From positions 104,559,001 to 104,623,000 of the forward strand of contig CM071594.1 of assembly GCA_036435485.1 (NCBI GenBank): 64,000 nt of DNA. Reading direction: 5' to 3'. The notes beneath the pieces were generated by a model. It ran no database searches, was not told where the DNA came from, and saw nothing but the letters and a program-made list of their open reading frames with translations. Origin of the DNA: Saposhnikovia divaricata (taxonomy: Eukaryota; Streptophyta; Magnoliopsida; Apiales; Apiaceae). Numbering within the stretch: the stretch's first letter is position 1; every line of letters starts with the position of its first letter. Below, one piece after another: positions 44,955 to 56,823 of this stretch. The translations under genes were made by a program, and so were the position numbers.

Positions 44955-45150
44955 GTCGATAAAATCTTTTCTCCCGGCCTTAATTAATGTCAAAGCAGCT
45001 TAAATATTGAGGCGTTTATTAGGAGCCAAATTTCATTCGGTCGGCCCAAAATTTGGATCCGTTAAGCCTATGCATAGCGTTTGGGAACTAATACAAGTTA
45101 AAGGGCGCATGTTTATTCGGTCGGCCCCAAACATGGGTCCGTTAAGCTTA
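44955..45150. repeat. Duplicated TTCGGTCGGCCC motif blocks
   Basis: The block TTCGGTCGGCCC(A)AAA...TGG.TCCGTTAAGC occurs twice (near 45029 and 45107), with a third weaker CATTCGGTCG at 44950. Confidence 0.7.
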
Positions 45151-45351
45151 ATATCGTGTACTTAACCTTTTGGCTATAAATGTACTTAGCTAATAACAGC
45201 AGATAAAAATGGAGCAAACAATCTTTCATTAATCATGCAACAACTCTTACATAGTTTTGGATTAAAGATTGATGCTTACTTAGGGAATTTAAAATGAACT
45301 TGCACGAAACAAAGTACTGAATTAAAAAGCAGTAAAATGCATCCAGTGGGC

Positions 45352-46312
45352 TTACTGGTAAAAACGACGAAGGCGAGCGGCATGCCATGTATTCTTAATC
45401 GGGTTGCCATCCGAATGAGCCAATTTGTACGTGCCCGGCCAGACCACTTCGGTCACCACGTAGGGACCTTCCCAGTTAGGCATAAGCTTTCCTTGCTTGT
45501 CCGGCATAGAAGTCGCCAATTCTCGAAGAACCAGATCCCCTACTTGGAAAGATCTCTTCTTAACCCCAGAATCATAGTACTGTGCTGCTTGGAGCTGATA
45601 TCGGACATTTCTTTGATGTGCTGCTTCTCTTTCTTCTTCTATTAAGTCCACATTTGCTCGCAGTCCGAACTCATTTGTCTCCACATTAAAAACTTGGGTG
45701 CGGTAAGATTCAAGACCAACTTCGGCCGGCATCATTGCATCGGAACCGAAAGCCAGCCTGAAAGGTGTCTCTCCGATTGATGACCTCGGAGTTGTTCGGT
45801 AGGCCCAAAGAACATATGACAACTCTTCAGCCCAGAGTCCCTTGGCTTCTCCTAATCGCTTCTTGATTCCATCGAAGATGATCTTGTTTGCTGCTTCGAT
45901 CGCCCCATTACCCTGCGGGTGACCAACTGAGCTGAACTTTTGCAGGATTCCAAATTTGGCTAAGAACTTACTGAATTTGCTTCCAATGAATTGGGTCCCA
46001 TTGTCTGAAACACACACCATCGGGATCCCGAACCTCAAGATGACCTGCTCCAACATAAGCTTTTTTGCTGCTTCTTCCGTGATGGCAGAAAGTGGCCTAG
46101 CTTCTATCCACTTTGTCATGTAGTCTATGGCAACTATACAATATTTGGCCTGCTTTGTGCTGTTTGGCAGGATGCCCACAATGTCAACTGCCCACATGGC
46201 AAAAGGGATAGGACTGAGTACCGAAGTCATCTCTTCAGGTGGCTGTTTTGGAATAGTACTGAACAACTGGCATTGTTTACACTTCTTTGCATATTCGGTG
46301 GCGTCTTCCCTT
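45352..46312 (-). pseudogene. Tat-lineage Gypsy integrase, 5' truncated
   Basis: Open from the end of the zinc finger (KKCKQCQLF) to TAG at the left. Catalytic Asp (AVDIVGILP), Asp (VSDNGTQF) and Glu in GNGAIEAANK; C-terminal QVGDLVLR and NWEGPYVVTEV as in Tat/Athila integrases. No chromodomain. The zinc-finger His pair and all upstream pol are missing because the sequence is cut at about 46312. The only long frame of this element still free of stops. Confidence 0.88.
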
Positions 46313-48636
46313 AATATAACGCCTTAGAAATTTTTAATATTTATAATTAATTATTTAATATTAAATATGAATTTATGACGTGAATATTGGTTGAGAAGGT
46401 GAAAGGTGTATGATATCATATTTGTGAGTTCATTTGATGATTTATATGTGTCGTGTAAGTCTGTGTAGTTTTAATTGTATTTTTGGTGAATAAATTCTAT
46501 TTAAATCATGTGTTATTTATCTTTTGAAAATATTATAAAATAATCGGGATTAGTAAAAATTATGAAATCTTTTGCATTATTAAATTTATTTGTTTATTTG
46601 AGTTTTAAAAATATTAGATGGATTTATTTTGATTTTTAAGATTTTAAAATGATTTTTATGAATTGATTTGTGTTTTAGGGATTTATTCTTGTAAAATCCA
46701 TATTGAATTCATTTTTGATCCTAAAAATATTTTAAAAATATGGGGAGATAGATAATTTTATTTTCTATAATTTGAAATTTAGTTCGAGATTTTTGTCCAC
46801 TATTATTTATTTTAGTTCTATTTTCTAAAGTGATTTTTCAGTTTGTTTTAGATCAAAAATTTAAATAGTGAAGTAATATTCCATCTTTCCCCAATTCAAC
46901 CTTAAATCCCTAATTTAATCGATCATATTCTCATTGCTAATTATCAGCTGGGTTCTATTTTTCGAGCAATCTCTCGAAGTTTCCTCTAAAAAAAAATCTC
47001 CCCTCTCTTCCACCCACCATCTTGATCTCCTCTCTCTCCCTCTTCTTCTCACCATCTCGATTTTCCCTCTTTAATCACTCCTCCTAGCTGCTGTGGTAAG
47101 TCCCGATTCTCATGGTTTATCCACCCTTGCTGTACAATTCGATCCCTTCGATTTCTTTAACCTTTCCCAGTCATAAACACTGTGCTGTGTGATGTGTTGA
47201 TTCATGATTTCTGGATTTTTGCTGTTCTCCCCTGTTCTGGTGGTTGCAGTGTGTGTTGCAAGTCTGTGTGGGTGTTGAGTTTGAGTTCGTGTGTGTGTAA
47301 TTGGCAGGGGCTCTTCCCTGTGTTATGGGCGTTCGTGAAAAACTATTGCTGTGGTGTATTAACATCGTGTGCATGGGTCTGAGTGTGTTACACCGTGTGT
47401 TTGAGATTGTGGTAATATGTGATATACGTGTGTGGCTGTTAAGTGGGTGTACTGGATGTTGGTGAATTTGGCAAGTGATTCTAGTTCTGTGCTGGTTAAT
47501 TGTTATGCTTCGACTGTGCTGTTACATTATAGTGTTTCGTTAAATTAATTCGCGATTTAAGTGATTACGAACAAATGTTCTGGATGATTAATTCTGAGAA
47601 ATAATGATTTAATATTCGTATAATTTTTTAGCGGAGTTCCGAGTTGGAAACCCCATTTAGGATAACCTCGAAATTTTGCCCCCTCGACAATGATTTTATT
47701 TGAGTCAAGTGTAAATGGCGATGATGATTCGTGAGCCAAAATTTAATGTTTATAATTAAATAATAAATTTATTTTAATTTCGTACTTGTAAATTTTGAGT
47801 TGTATATCGGATTGGTATAACTTATTAAATATGCAGTGAATTATTCGGATTGAGATAATAATAGTCCTTGTTATTAGTAAGTGGTTGATTATAAATTATA
47901 TGTGGAGTATGATGACTTTTGTTGGTTTTGTGTTGGATGTACCCCGACTGGTAGTGTAAATATACAAAGGGGATGCTGTCGAAATTTTCTAAAAATTATA
48001 AATTTTCTAGAACCACTAATTGTATATTTCTCGAGTTATATTTATATACACTACAAGTTGAATTAATATTTGAATTATATTTTATTTATGTGATTACTTG
48101 CTAAATGTTTACTGATTATATTAATACGTTCTATCGGTGGTCTATATTTGATATTATATTATTTAAATAAATACATTTAGAATATTATCGCAAGGGTAGA
48201 TTAAGATTAGACGTTCGAAGAGGAACGTCGAATATTGAATAGAATTCTGAAATAGTGTTTTTATATGTGTAGATTCGAAGGACGTGGACTTAAGGGATAA
48301 AGGAAAGGCAAAGGCTGGGGGCTTTTGAGCTAAGTGACTAGCGTGAAAGTACTTGGTTAAGGCAAGTGACTCTAACCTTATGTTGAAGTTCAGAATTCAT
48401 GAACTGCTTATGAATTGTGATTAAATTCATGTACCTTTCTGTTTATTCTTTATAAATTGTTGCTTACCTCTTGTACCCTGTTATTTATCCTTGTGAATTA
48501 ATTGTTTAAACCCTCGTACCTTATTGTTGATGCCATGAATAATTGTTTAAACACTTGAACCCTACTGTCACACTAAATCACCCTAATTCTTGTTAAACTA
48601 TAAACCTTAAATTATAATTTATTAACTCAAAAACCT
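46313..48636 (+). mobile_element. Long LTR-like fragment of another retrotransposon
   Basis: Begins TATAACGCCTTAGAAATTTT, similar in style to the TGTAACG... start of long plant Gypsy LTRs, exactly where the Tat integrase is cut. AT-rich with a CT-rich leader at 47000-47090, no coding frame. It is itself cut at 48637 by the Sirevirus-like LTR. Lineage unknown; solo-LTR or host DNA cannot be excluded. Confidence 0.4.
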
Positions 48637-49383
48637 GTAGAAGGGGGGGGTTGAATACAAGTTATATAATCGTGTCTGATTTTTGCTTGATTAGACGAAC
48701 AAGAACAAACGAATGAATCAAACTTTGTTTGTATTAAAATAAATCAAATACAAACTCTACCAAAGGTGTACAATACCTTTAGCAGCTGCTGACAATACAA
48801 ATCTCTCTCTCTCTCTCTCTCTCTCTGTTTGTTTCGAACTATCGAATACAAACCTTATACAGAGCTTCACACGATATGCACTCTAAAATTCACAACTTGC
48901 TTTTTTTACAATGATATTGAGAGAGTATTTATAATGCTACCTATCAACTAATAACAGAATTATAATCTATCTATGACAATGTTCTGCCGTCCAGTTGATA
49001 GTTTCCATCAATAGAGAATTCGTTTCCTTCACGATATCTTCTTGCTTGTTTTTCAAAACAATGATCCTGTTTTATAGCACTTGCCAGTTTCTGTAGCATC
49101 CATAATGACATCATCAATAACACAACTGATATCAGGATTTCCCATTGCATCAGGATCTGATCATCCCATCAGTATTTGATCAGGATCTGACTTGCTGTAT
49201 CAGGATCTGCTCTTAGTTCCTGAAATGCAGTCTCTGACGCACTATTCCTGACTAACCTCCATAGATTACTGTCTAACACATATATCCTATACAAAGTGCT
49301 AAATCCTTTATAAGCTCAGGATTTACAAGAAGTATTAGCAAAATTCTATTCTCAACATCACAACTTATGAATTATTCCTAACA
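48637..49383 (-). repeat. 3' LTR of the Sirevirus-like element
   Basis: 747 bp, minus strand TGTTAGGAATAATTC...CTTCTACA. Contains a cluster of ATCAGGATCTGAT repeats at about 49130-49215 and a (CT)n tract at 48801-48826. The outer end is inferred from the terminal CA. Confidence 0.7.
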
Positions 49384-49397
49384 ATCTCCCCCTATTT
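49384..49397 (-). other. Polypurine tract of the Sirevirus-like element
   Basis: Minus strand AAATAGGGGGAGAT directly before the LTR TGTTAGG. Confidence 0.85.
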
Positions 49398-49546
49398 ATG
49401 ATTTAGAATGTGAAGCATAAATCTAAGTTGTGGATGTCAAAACATATAACAATACAACCAGAATAGAATTTATGAATTTAAGATCATGAAGTTAAGTACC
49501 TCCTTTTTCAGATGTAGACATGTATCTAATACTTAGAAGAAAGAAT

Positions 49547-49646
49547 TCAACTATTTGATGCTTCTTTTCCTTTACCACCTCCATGATGAAATTTACCAAC
49601 TCTGTCACCCTTAATTATGCTCCCAGCCTGTTTATCTCCCCCAGTC

Positions 49647-49687
<41 letters not shown>

Positions 49688-52600
49688 CTGAATTGTCTTT
49701 ATCTCCCCCTTTTTGACATCAGCAACATTAATTCCAAGAGATTCAGTAACAAAACAAATAAGATTCATCAGAACTGCTTGATTGTCCATAATAGTGACTT
49801 GGTTTTCTTCAAGAATTTGAAGTCTCGATTTAATATCACTTTGAGATTTCTGAATGTTTCAAAGAATTTCAGAATTGACTTCAATGTTGGAAGTGCTTGT
49901 TGTATCTTCAGATTCAGATGCAGAAAGAACCTTATCTTCAAGTCTTGTAAAAGAAGTTGCTTGTATAGAATGATATTCAAGTAATAATACTTGAGTAGAA
50001 GTACAAACATCTTCATCTTTCTGATCTGCAGCTGAAGTATGATCATCCTGTCCTTCACCAGTATTCTGTGTACTAACATCTACAAATCCTGACTCCTCCT
50101 TAGATTGATAAGATACTGTTGATGTCTCAATTCTAGCTGATATTGGAAGTACATACAAAGGAATACTAGGATCATTAGAAATATCTTTTGGTACTGGTTG
50201 AGTAGAAGTTTGTCTTAGCCTTTCACCTCTTCTGTTGATGATTCCTACAAGCCTTTCTTTCTGTTTCTGATCTTTAACTTCTGGCTTTGCATTGTGATGT
50301 GCTAAGTCATTCTTCTCATACATCTTGATAAAAGAATAAGTACCAGCATCCATACCAAGATTTTCAGACCAAGATTCAGGAAAAACCTGATCCCAGAAAT
50401 CAAACGATGGTGGTTTCCTAACTTTCTCTCCCTCACTATGGAGTTGATCATCCATACCCTCATTCTCACTTTGACTATCTAAAGTCAACACTCTTTCTAC
50501 CTCTTCTTTTGCCTGGTCAACACTCTATGTGTGGATCTATGTCCATCTTTTCAAGTGTATCACTCAAATTTGGATAAGTGCTCTCATGAACTATAGAAAA
50601 ATAGGGGTTAGAAGAAGTTTTTATACCTGAACTCACATGGAGAGAGGGTTCCTCATATGGCATGGGGCTTGAGGTTTTCTCCAAGGAGTGAGCTGCTATA
50701 GTCTCTGAACCCTTACAAACATCTACTTTCTTTCCAGAAACTACAGGCTCCAGTATACCACTTTCAGGTTTTACACCAGACTCTGATGTCTTCCGTAATA
50801 CTTCATTAGACACCATAGCTAGTATATCACCGTCTTTAAGTGTTGGTTGCTGAGACACACCCTCAAGGTGGATAGACTCTGAAAGAACAATATTGGTTTG
50901 ATCTTCAGAAAAATCAATCAAAGTCATTCCTCCCATATCATAGGGTTTCTCACTTGTAATTTCAGTCATCACCGAAGAACTTCCAGCATCAGCCATCACA
51001 GTTCCTGAGTCATCCAACCTCTGACTAGATGGTTCTTGTGTTGCATTGACTATGATCTGATCTATTCCACTATTCACCACTTGTGCAATAGTATCTTCTA
51101 TTGGCTGCTTCCCTCTATAAACTACCTCCTCTTGTTCTCCTTGAGCTGAAGCATCTTCAAAAATGACATCCTTGTCAAATAGATATGCATGAAGTGATTG
51201 AAGTGCAACATGCTTAGGAAGTCCAAATTTCTTGTGTAATTCCTTTCTCACTGATACATAGAAGTACGTCTTCATTAAATCAAGTCTTTGATGTAACAGT
51301 CCATATTCTCCAGGAAATAAAAGTTTAGGAACTCTTTTAGTTAGAAAATCTAGAACAGGTCTGGAAAGCTTCACTTGCAGAGAAATAAGTTCCATAGCCA
51401 GTCTGTATGTCAATGTAGTTTCCCTTGAAGAATCAAGATCCAGATCTCTCTTTTCAGATACTGACATGGATATAGCCTTATTTGTAGAGACCTGCATAAT
51501 GTTAGTTGGACTTGACACTGTGTGTGTAGGTGACAAATGAATCTTTCTGCTTGTTCTCCTAGTATAGTGAGCAACAGATTTGTCTTGAGAAGACTCAAGA
51601 GGTGTAGACACAGAAGTGATATTGGGATGAGATCTTTTTTCAATAGACACAGTCTTTTGAGAGACAGTATCCAGTAACTGTTTTCCCTTTTTAAGAACTA
51701 CAGTCTTTTGGGAGACTGCAGCCTGGCTGTGACTAGATGTTCCATCTCTTTGTCCTAGCTTAGAAAGTTGAATTGCAGCCTTCAATTCTGCTCTCTCAGC
51801 AAGAGATATAATATCATCATCTTCACTAGAACTACTACTTGAAATGACAAATCTTCTCTTCCTTACAACTAATGTCTTTTGAGAAACACCAGAGGTTGGC
51901 TTCTTTGAAACAATAGGCTATGGATCAAAATTTGGTTCTAGACTTATTACAGAGACTATAATGTTTTTGGCTACTTGGGTAGACACAGGGGGGTTCTCCT
52001 CCAATTGAGATTCCTGAGTCATTTCACCACCAAAGAAAGAGAAATTATAGATAGTAGGAAGATGAGTTCTTAGAAGTACCTGAACATGATTTGGATATTG
52101 TAATGCTGGTATTTTATCTAGGTTGTTTTCACTGTCCTTCTTTGTAATGTCAGAGAAAATTCTCTTTTGCTGTACATAAGAAGAAACACAATATTCTCTA
52201 CCAAATCTAGCTTCAACATCAGGAATGAAATGGTTAATAAACAGTTGCATGAATCTGTGATAATAAACCATATTCCTGTCATGATCTCTTGACCCAAGTT
52301 TAATACACATCTGATTTAAAATAATGTGACCAAAATTAATTACTCTGTTATAAAGTAAGCCATATGCAATATGTGATGTAATAGCAGTAATTTGTTGAAA
52401 AGAACTACATTTACCAGTAAAACATTTAGCAATTTGATTAAAGAAGAAATACCATTCTTTCCTAAGAAAAGATCTATTTAACTGGCTCATGTTATCTAGA
52501 GGTCCATCATAACTTAATTTAGATAACATAGTTCTCACATCATCATTAGATGGTACATTCTCAAAATACGTACTAAAAGGTAAGCAAAGTACTGAATTAA

Positions 52601-52904
52601 CAACAGATTCAGTAAGATCAAATGAGTCTTGTCCTAATTGTAGAACAATCTTACCTGATTGACTCTGAGTAGAGTCAATTACCTCAGCATTCTCCCAAGC
52701 TTGTGAAACAGCTACTTGATTAATTTGCGGAGATGCTGTCAAGGCATAGCTTAATGGTCCTTTCGCCATAAATTCCATTATCGGGTGAAAATCAGTTGAC
52801 ACCCCTTCCTTGTTGGTGATAGCTGCTACATGATTGTTCATCATAAAATCAAAGTCACCAAACTTGAAAGCTACTGATTCGGGTAGTCTTCTTTGAGTTG
52901 CCAT
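49547..52904 (-). pseudogene. Extra 3' reading frame of the Sirevirus-like element ('env-like' position)
   Basis: Starts at ATG 52902-52904 (MATQRRLPESVAFKF). About 1100 codons once the breaks are allowed for: TAG at 51918-51920 (a Gln-type codon elsewhere in the frame, open again at once), a one-base frame change near 50520, and TGA at 49859-49861. The first 330 residues look globular; the rest is Ser/Glu-rich and low complexity with a polyGln run near the C-terminus (49639-49686). I see no signal peptide or membrane segment, so 'envelope' describes position only. An AT-rich promoter-like stretch lies upstream. Confidence 0.7.
49648..49686. repeat. (GTT)n/(CAA)n microsatellite coding polyGln
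   Basis: About 13 CAA codons on the minus strand within the extra reading frame. Confidence 0.9.
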
Positions 52905-53290
52905 TTTGATCTGAAAAGAACTTAAGAAATCTTTGAAATTGTTTAGTGATTTTGAGAACTCGAGAGTGTATTTGCTTTAGAGAATGAAATTAGAGAAAGC
53001 AATTACACGATTAGAGTTTCAAAATAATTATATTTCAAAAATCCTTCAGACCCATTATCCCACGTTGACACGTAGGTTGACAGGTGTCAGTCCCTAAAAA
53101 ATGCAGTTACCTACGACTTTTGGAAAATAAAATTCAAAAATAATTTCAAGTAAATAAGTCAAGGTAAAATCAAGATAAAAATCAATACTGATCAGCTTCC
53201 TTTTCCTGATGTGATCTTCTCATCAGGATAATGACACGATTCAATGTGATTTCTGAATAAAAAGAATTACTAATCCTGATGTGAACACAC
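52905..53290. promoter_or_regulatory. Left part of a divergent spacer between two element genes
   Basis: Upstream of the extra 3' frame: A/T-rich TATAATTATTTTG-like sequence about 120 bp before its ATG and ATCAGGA/CCTGATG repeats near 53200-53285. With 62319-62602 it forms a spacer of about 670 bp between two ATGs facing apart. Promoter function is inferred. Confidence 0.45.
53286..53290. repeat. Target duplication of Angela-like element, left
   Basis: CACAC, matching 62319-62323. Confidence 0.9.
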
Positions 53291-54850
53291 TGAAAGTGTT
53301 TGTCCTAAATCCAATCATGTATGATGAGTTAGGAAGAATTTTCATGTATTCTTGTTTGATTTCATTAATAATAATAAAAGACTTGTTTTGATTTTATTAC
53401 GGGCATTATCTGTTTAAAGTGGTTTAAATAAGATGTTCCATAGTTTAGAGTAAAGCTTCTATAATTATAATGAGATTATAATAGTGAGATCTAGAAGATG
53501 ATAACTCTAGACTTAAACAGTTCCTGATCATAGGATAACTAATCGGAAGTTAGTGAATCCGCAAAGATCGGTACATATTATGCTTGCTCCCGTCAGGAGG
53601 ATGTCTGTTCTCATAGGCATTTGTGTGGTGACACTATAGCTAGTATGTAGGTGCTTATTAGGGAATAAGTTCACTGAACATGACTCGATAAGTTGAACAA
53701 CTAATGGAGTTTACTCACGTGTCGATAGTTGTTCACTGAGTGATAGTTGTACAAGTGTCCTTAGACTTGAGATCGTTAGAGTAATCTTGTATATAATGAA
53801 CTGTGCTTTGGTTTAGTCCTTAGTCTCAAGGACATCCATTAGGTCTATTCTGGGCATAGGGATTTGTGTATGGAGATAGTTAACGGTCAATAAAGGATCT
53901 ACCCCTTCCAGTAAGGAAGTGAATATCCTATGTTATTCTTAGTATGCTAGTTCCGGAATCTCTGGCCAGAGTGTATGAAATTAGAAAGAAGTTTCTAATT
54001 TGCATTAATATGAACTTTGCATTATGAATAAGAAATCATATGATTAAATTTGATAGGCTTGACACGAGATCCATGCCTTGTATTTAATCGGGATATTGTA
54101 GGGTAGAAGGAATTGATTGTACGGTAACTAGCACTGACAGGTTCTTGGTATTCTAAGCAGTGAATTCATATTATCCGGATAGTCGCGATATGTTGAGAAG
54201 CATCACTCACGATGTAGAATAAATATAATTAATCAGTTAATTATATTTAATGAATTTTAGAATTCATATAAATAATAAATAAAAAGTTTATTATTATTTA
54301 TTTTTACTACCGGCTTAATTTGAACCTACAGGATCACACCATAAAAAGATTAATTTATTGATGAAGGTATTTTGAGAGAGCAAGTTGTTTTAATAATGAT
54401 TAAAATTGTTTTAATTATTATTTAACATTTTATAAGATAAAGTGTAGGATTTATATATTAATATATAATGATATATTAATTATGAAAACCCTACATGAGC
54501 CCTATAAATAGAATGAGATGAGAATGAGTTATACACTTTTGGTTTTTGTGAAAAACCTAGTTGCCTCCCTCATCTTCTTCATCTCCGTCTCTCTCTCTCT
54601 CAAACCTCCATTTTTATAAAAGCTCGGTTTTATAAAAGCTTCGTCGAAGAATTAATCTTGGTGGATACCGGTAGAGTGCTTCACACTCTGAGGAGCAACT
54701 GCTAAAACACCATTTTTGTAAAGCTTCGATTTTAAGGTATGATCACGATTCCTCGCTCTTTTCATTTTATATGATTTTCTATATGTGCGATATATGGTTT
54801 TTACGGAAATAATTGTTATTTGCGCTTCCGCTCGTCCGTAAATTCCTTCA
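53291..54850 (+). repeat. 5' LTR of the Angela-like element
   Basis: TGAAAGTGTT...AATTCCTTCA, TATA box TATAAATA at 54503-54510 followed by a CT-rich stretch. Open frames in it are not coding. Confidence 0.96.
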
Positions 54851-54851
54851 A

Positions 54852-54863
54852 TGGCATCAGAGC
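54852..54863 (+). other. Primer binding site of the Angela-like element
   Basis: TGGCATCAGAGC, one change from the initiator tRNA-Met complement, one base after the LTR. Confidence 0.85.
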
Positions 54864-56823
54864 TAGGTTCTTGCATATAGAGATTCATATAAAAAACTTC
54901 AGATTTTTTTATGCATGTATGGATTTATTATGATTTTTGCAAGTTTATTTGGATTTAATTATGAATTAATTCAAAATAATATTTGCATGAAGTTTTGACC
55001 ATGGATCTGGATTCTATAAGGGTTATGGATCATCTAGATATTTTTTTCATAATTTTGTGATGTGTAGATTATTTGTTATGAATTTTTAAAATTGTTTTAA
55101 TTAAAATTCATAAAATAATCATGCATGTGAAAAATATGGGATTAAAATTTGCACAAGGATCCCCTTGCTTTCCTGGTAATTTTTGCTGCTGTTGATTTTC
55201 AGAAATCATGTCCTTATGATTTTTTATTAATTTATTAATTAATTGTTAATTAATTTATTAATATTAAAATTATAAAAATAATAATAGTAATAGTAATAGT
55301 TATTATTATTAAAAGTGGCTGTTACGTTTTGTATAGAATTGATGTGAGAACAACAGTTACAAAACACCTGGAAAAGGAAACTCTCGGCTATCGGAACCTG
55401 TCGGGCGCGTGCAGCGCCTGCGCGGGGGGTGTCGCGCATTTGGAAAATGCGTGACAGGTTGTTGCGCATTTAAGAAATGCGTTACACGCCTGTTGCGCCT
55501 TTTCCGGATGCGTTACAGCATTTAATGGCTTTAAATGCTTGTAACGCATACCGGAAATGCGTTATAGCCTTTCTGTCCACAATAAATTTGATTTATTGGG
55601 AGTTTCGTAACTCCGTTTTGGGCGTGCAATATATCGTTGGATTCGTTTTTCCGAGACGGATCTAATGGAGTGGTCAAATATTTTTTATATAATAATTTTG
55701 AATTATTTATATTTATGGGAGTGTTTTAAAGCATGTTTTAATTGGATTAATTGCTTTTAAATACTATAATAAATCCATACATCATTATATCATTATGTGA
55801 CATGATATTGCTTGCATGCTTACTTGTTGATTTAATTTTATATATGTGATATATGCCTATGTTTACCATGCGATGATAGATTTAGGTGAACTTAAATCAA
55901 AATAAGGCGTGCTCTAGAAAATCTAGAATAGGAATCGTTTCTTGCCTTAATAATAATATTATGAATACAATCATGAGATTCTTGTGTTTGTGAAACACGT
56001 AATTAAATATGAATTTTCAATATTGAGAGAATGGATGATTCTGTCAAAAACGGATTTCGATCTGTAAGAAAGGGGTATTAAGTGACGCCTCTTGACAATG
56101 CTCCCCCCGATCTGGGAATCATCCAATTATCGATTGTTGATTTGAAATATTTAATTTAAAAGGAAGAATCTCTTTATAATATGATTATGATTGTAACATA
56201 ATATAATCCCTCTAAAATTAAATAATATCAAGTAGTAATTGGCCAATGACACAACGGGCTTGTGTCGGTCATAGCCTTCCAACATGGTAGAAAGTAGTTC
56301 TTATTTTTGAATCATTGTCGTTTCGTGCTACAGCCGAGGGCTTTGATTTTGAAATAAGAAATACTTGTCTATTACATAGAGATGTGTACAATGAATTAGA
56401 ATCTAATGGTCGTTACGTGCTACAGCCGTGGGCCGTTGGAGACTGATTCAGTTGTACGGAATGTTGGGTTAGACTTGACTTAGAATATTGAGTTTGTCGT
56501 GCCACAGCCGTGACTCAATTATTCAAGAGGCTAAAGTTTTATTAGGGAATAACATGAGATGTAATTGACAAGAGTTGTCTGCCTATTGAACATCACATGG
56601 CGTTTCGTGCCACAGCCGAGGTTGTGTGATGGAATATAGGATCCCTATTCCCACTAGCATTATGAATGCTTAATTTTTCACTTAAGGGGGTTGAATAAAT
56701 TAGATAAACTAGTGGGAGTCACTTATGAATAAAGACCCGATTCATATAGTGTTTTTAAAATGAAATTGAATATTTGCTAAGTGTTGTTATGTGTTTATCA
56801 TTTACAGATTTACTATATACACT
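54864..56823 (+). other. Long leader of the Angela-like element with hairpins and repeats
   Basis: 1.96 kb without coding capacity. At 55425-55570 lies a GC-richer cluster of short inverted repeats (CGCATTT..AAATGCG types). At 56310-56625 the motif CGTGC(T/C)ACAGCCG(A/T)G occurs four times, each at the end of a short unit. Such leader structure could serve packaging or dimerisation; this is inference. Confidence 0.7.

Larger units (their letters stand above)
41270..46312 (-). mobile_element. Tat/Retand-like Gypsy remnant (integrase, spacer, antisense gene)
   Basis: Minus strand: integrase (46312-45352), a G-rich polypurine-like run, then an extra gene in the opposite orientation (42742-44535). 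An integrase followed by an additional, sometimes antisense, reading frame before the 3' LTR is known from the Tat group. The left edge is placed by base composition only and the LTR limits are not defined. The right edge is sharp: integrase stops within its zinc finger at about 46312. Confidence 0.65.

Noticed and set aside
47171..47382. Overlapping frames on both strands in the LTR-like region
   Set aside because: GT-rich composition keeps frames open by chance; no domain, start context or splice structure.
49547..52904. True envelope gene
   Set aside because: No signal peptide, fusion peptide or membrane segment was visible; only the position is envelope-like.
54652..54888. 78-residue gene repeated at 62120-62323
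   Set aside because: Both copies lie in the LTRs of the Angela-like element; the frame is LTR sequence.
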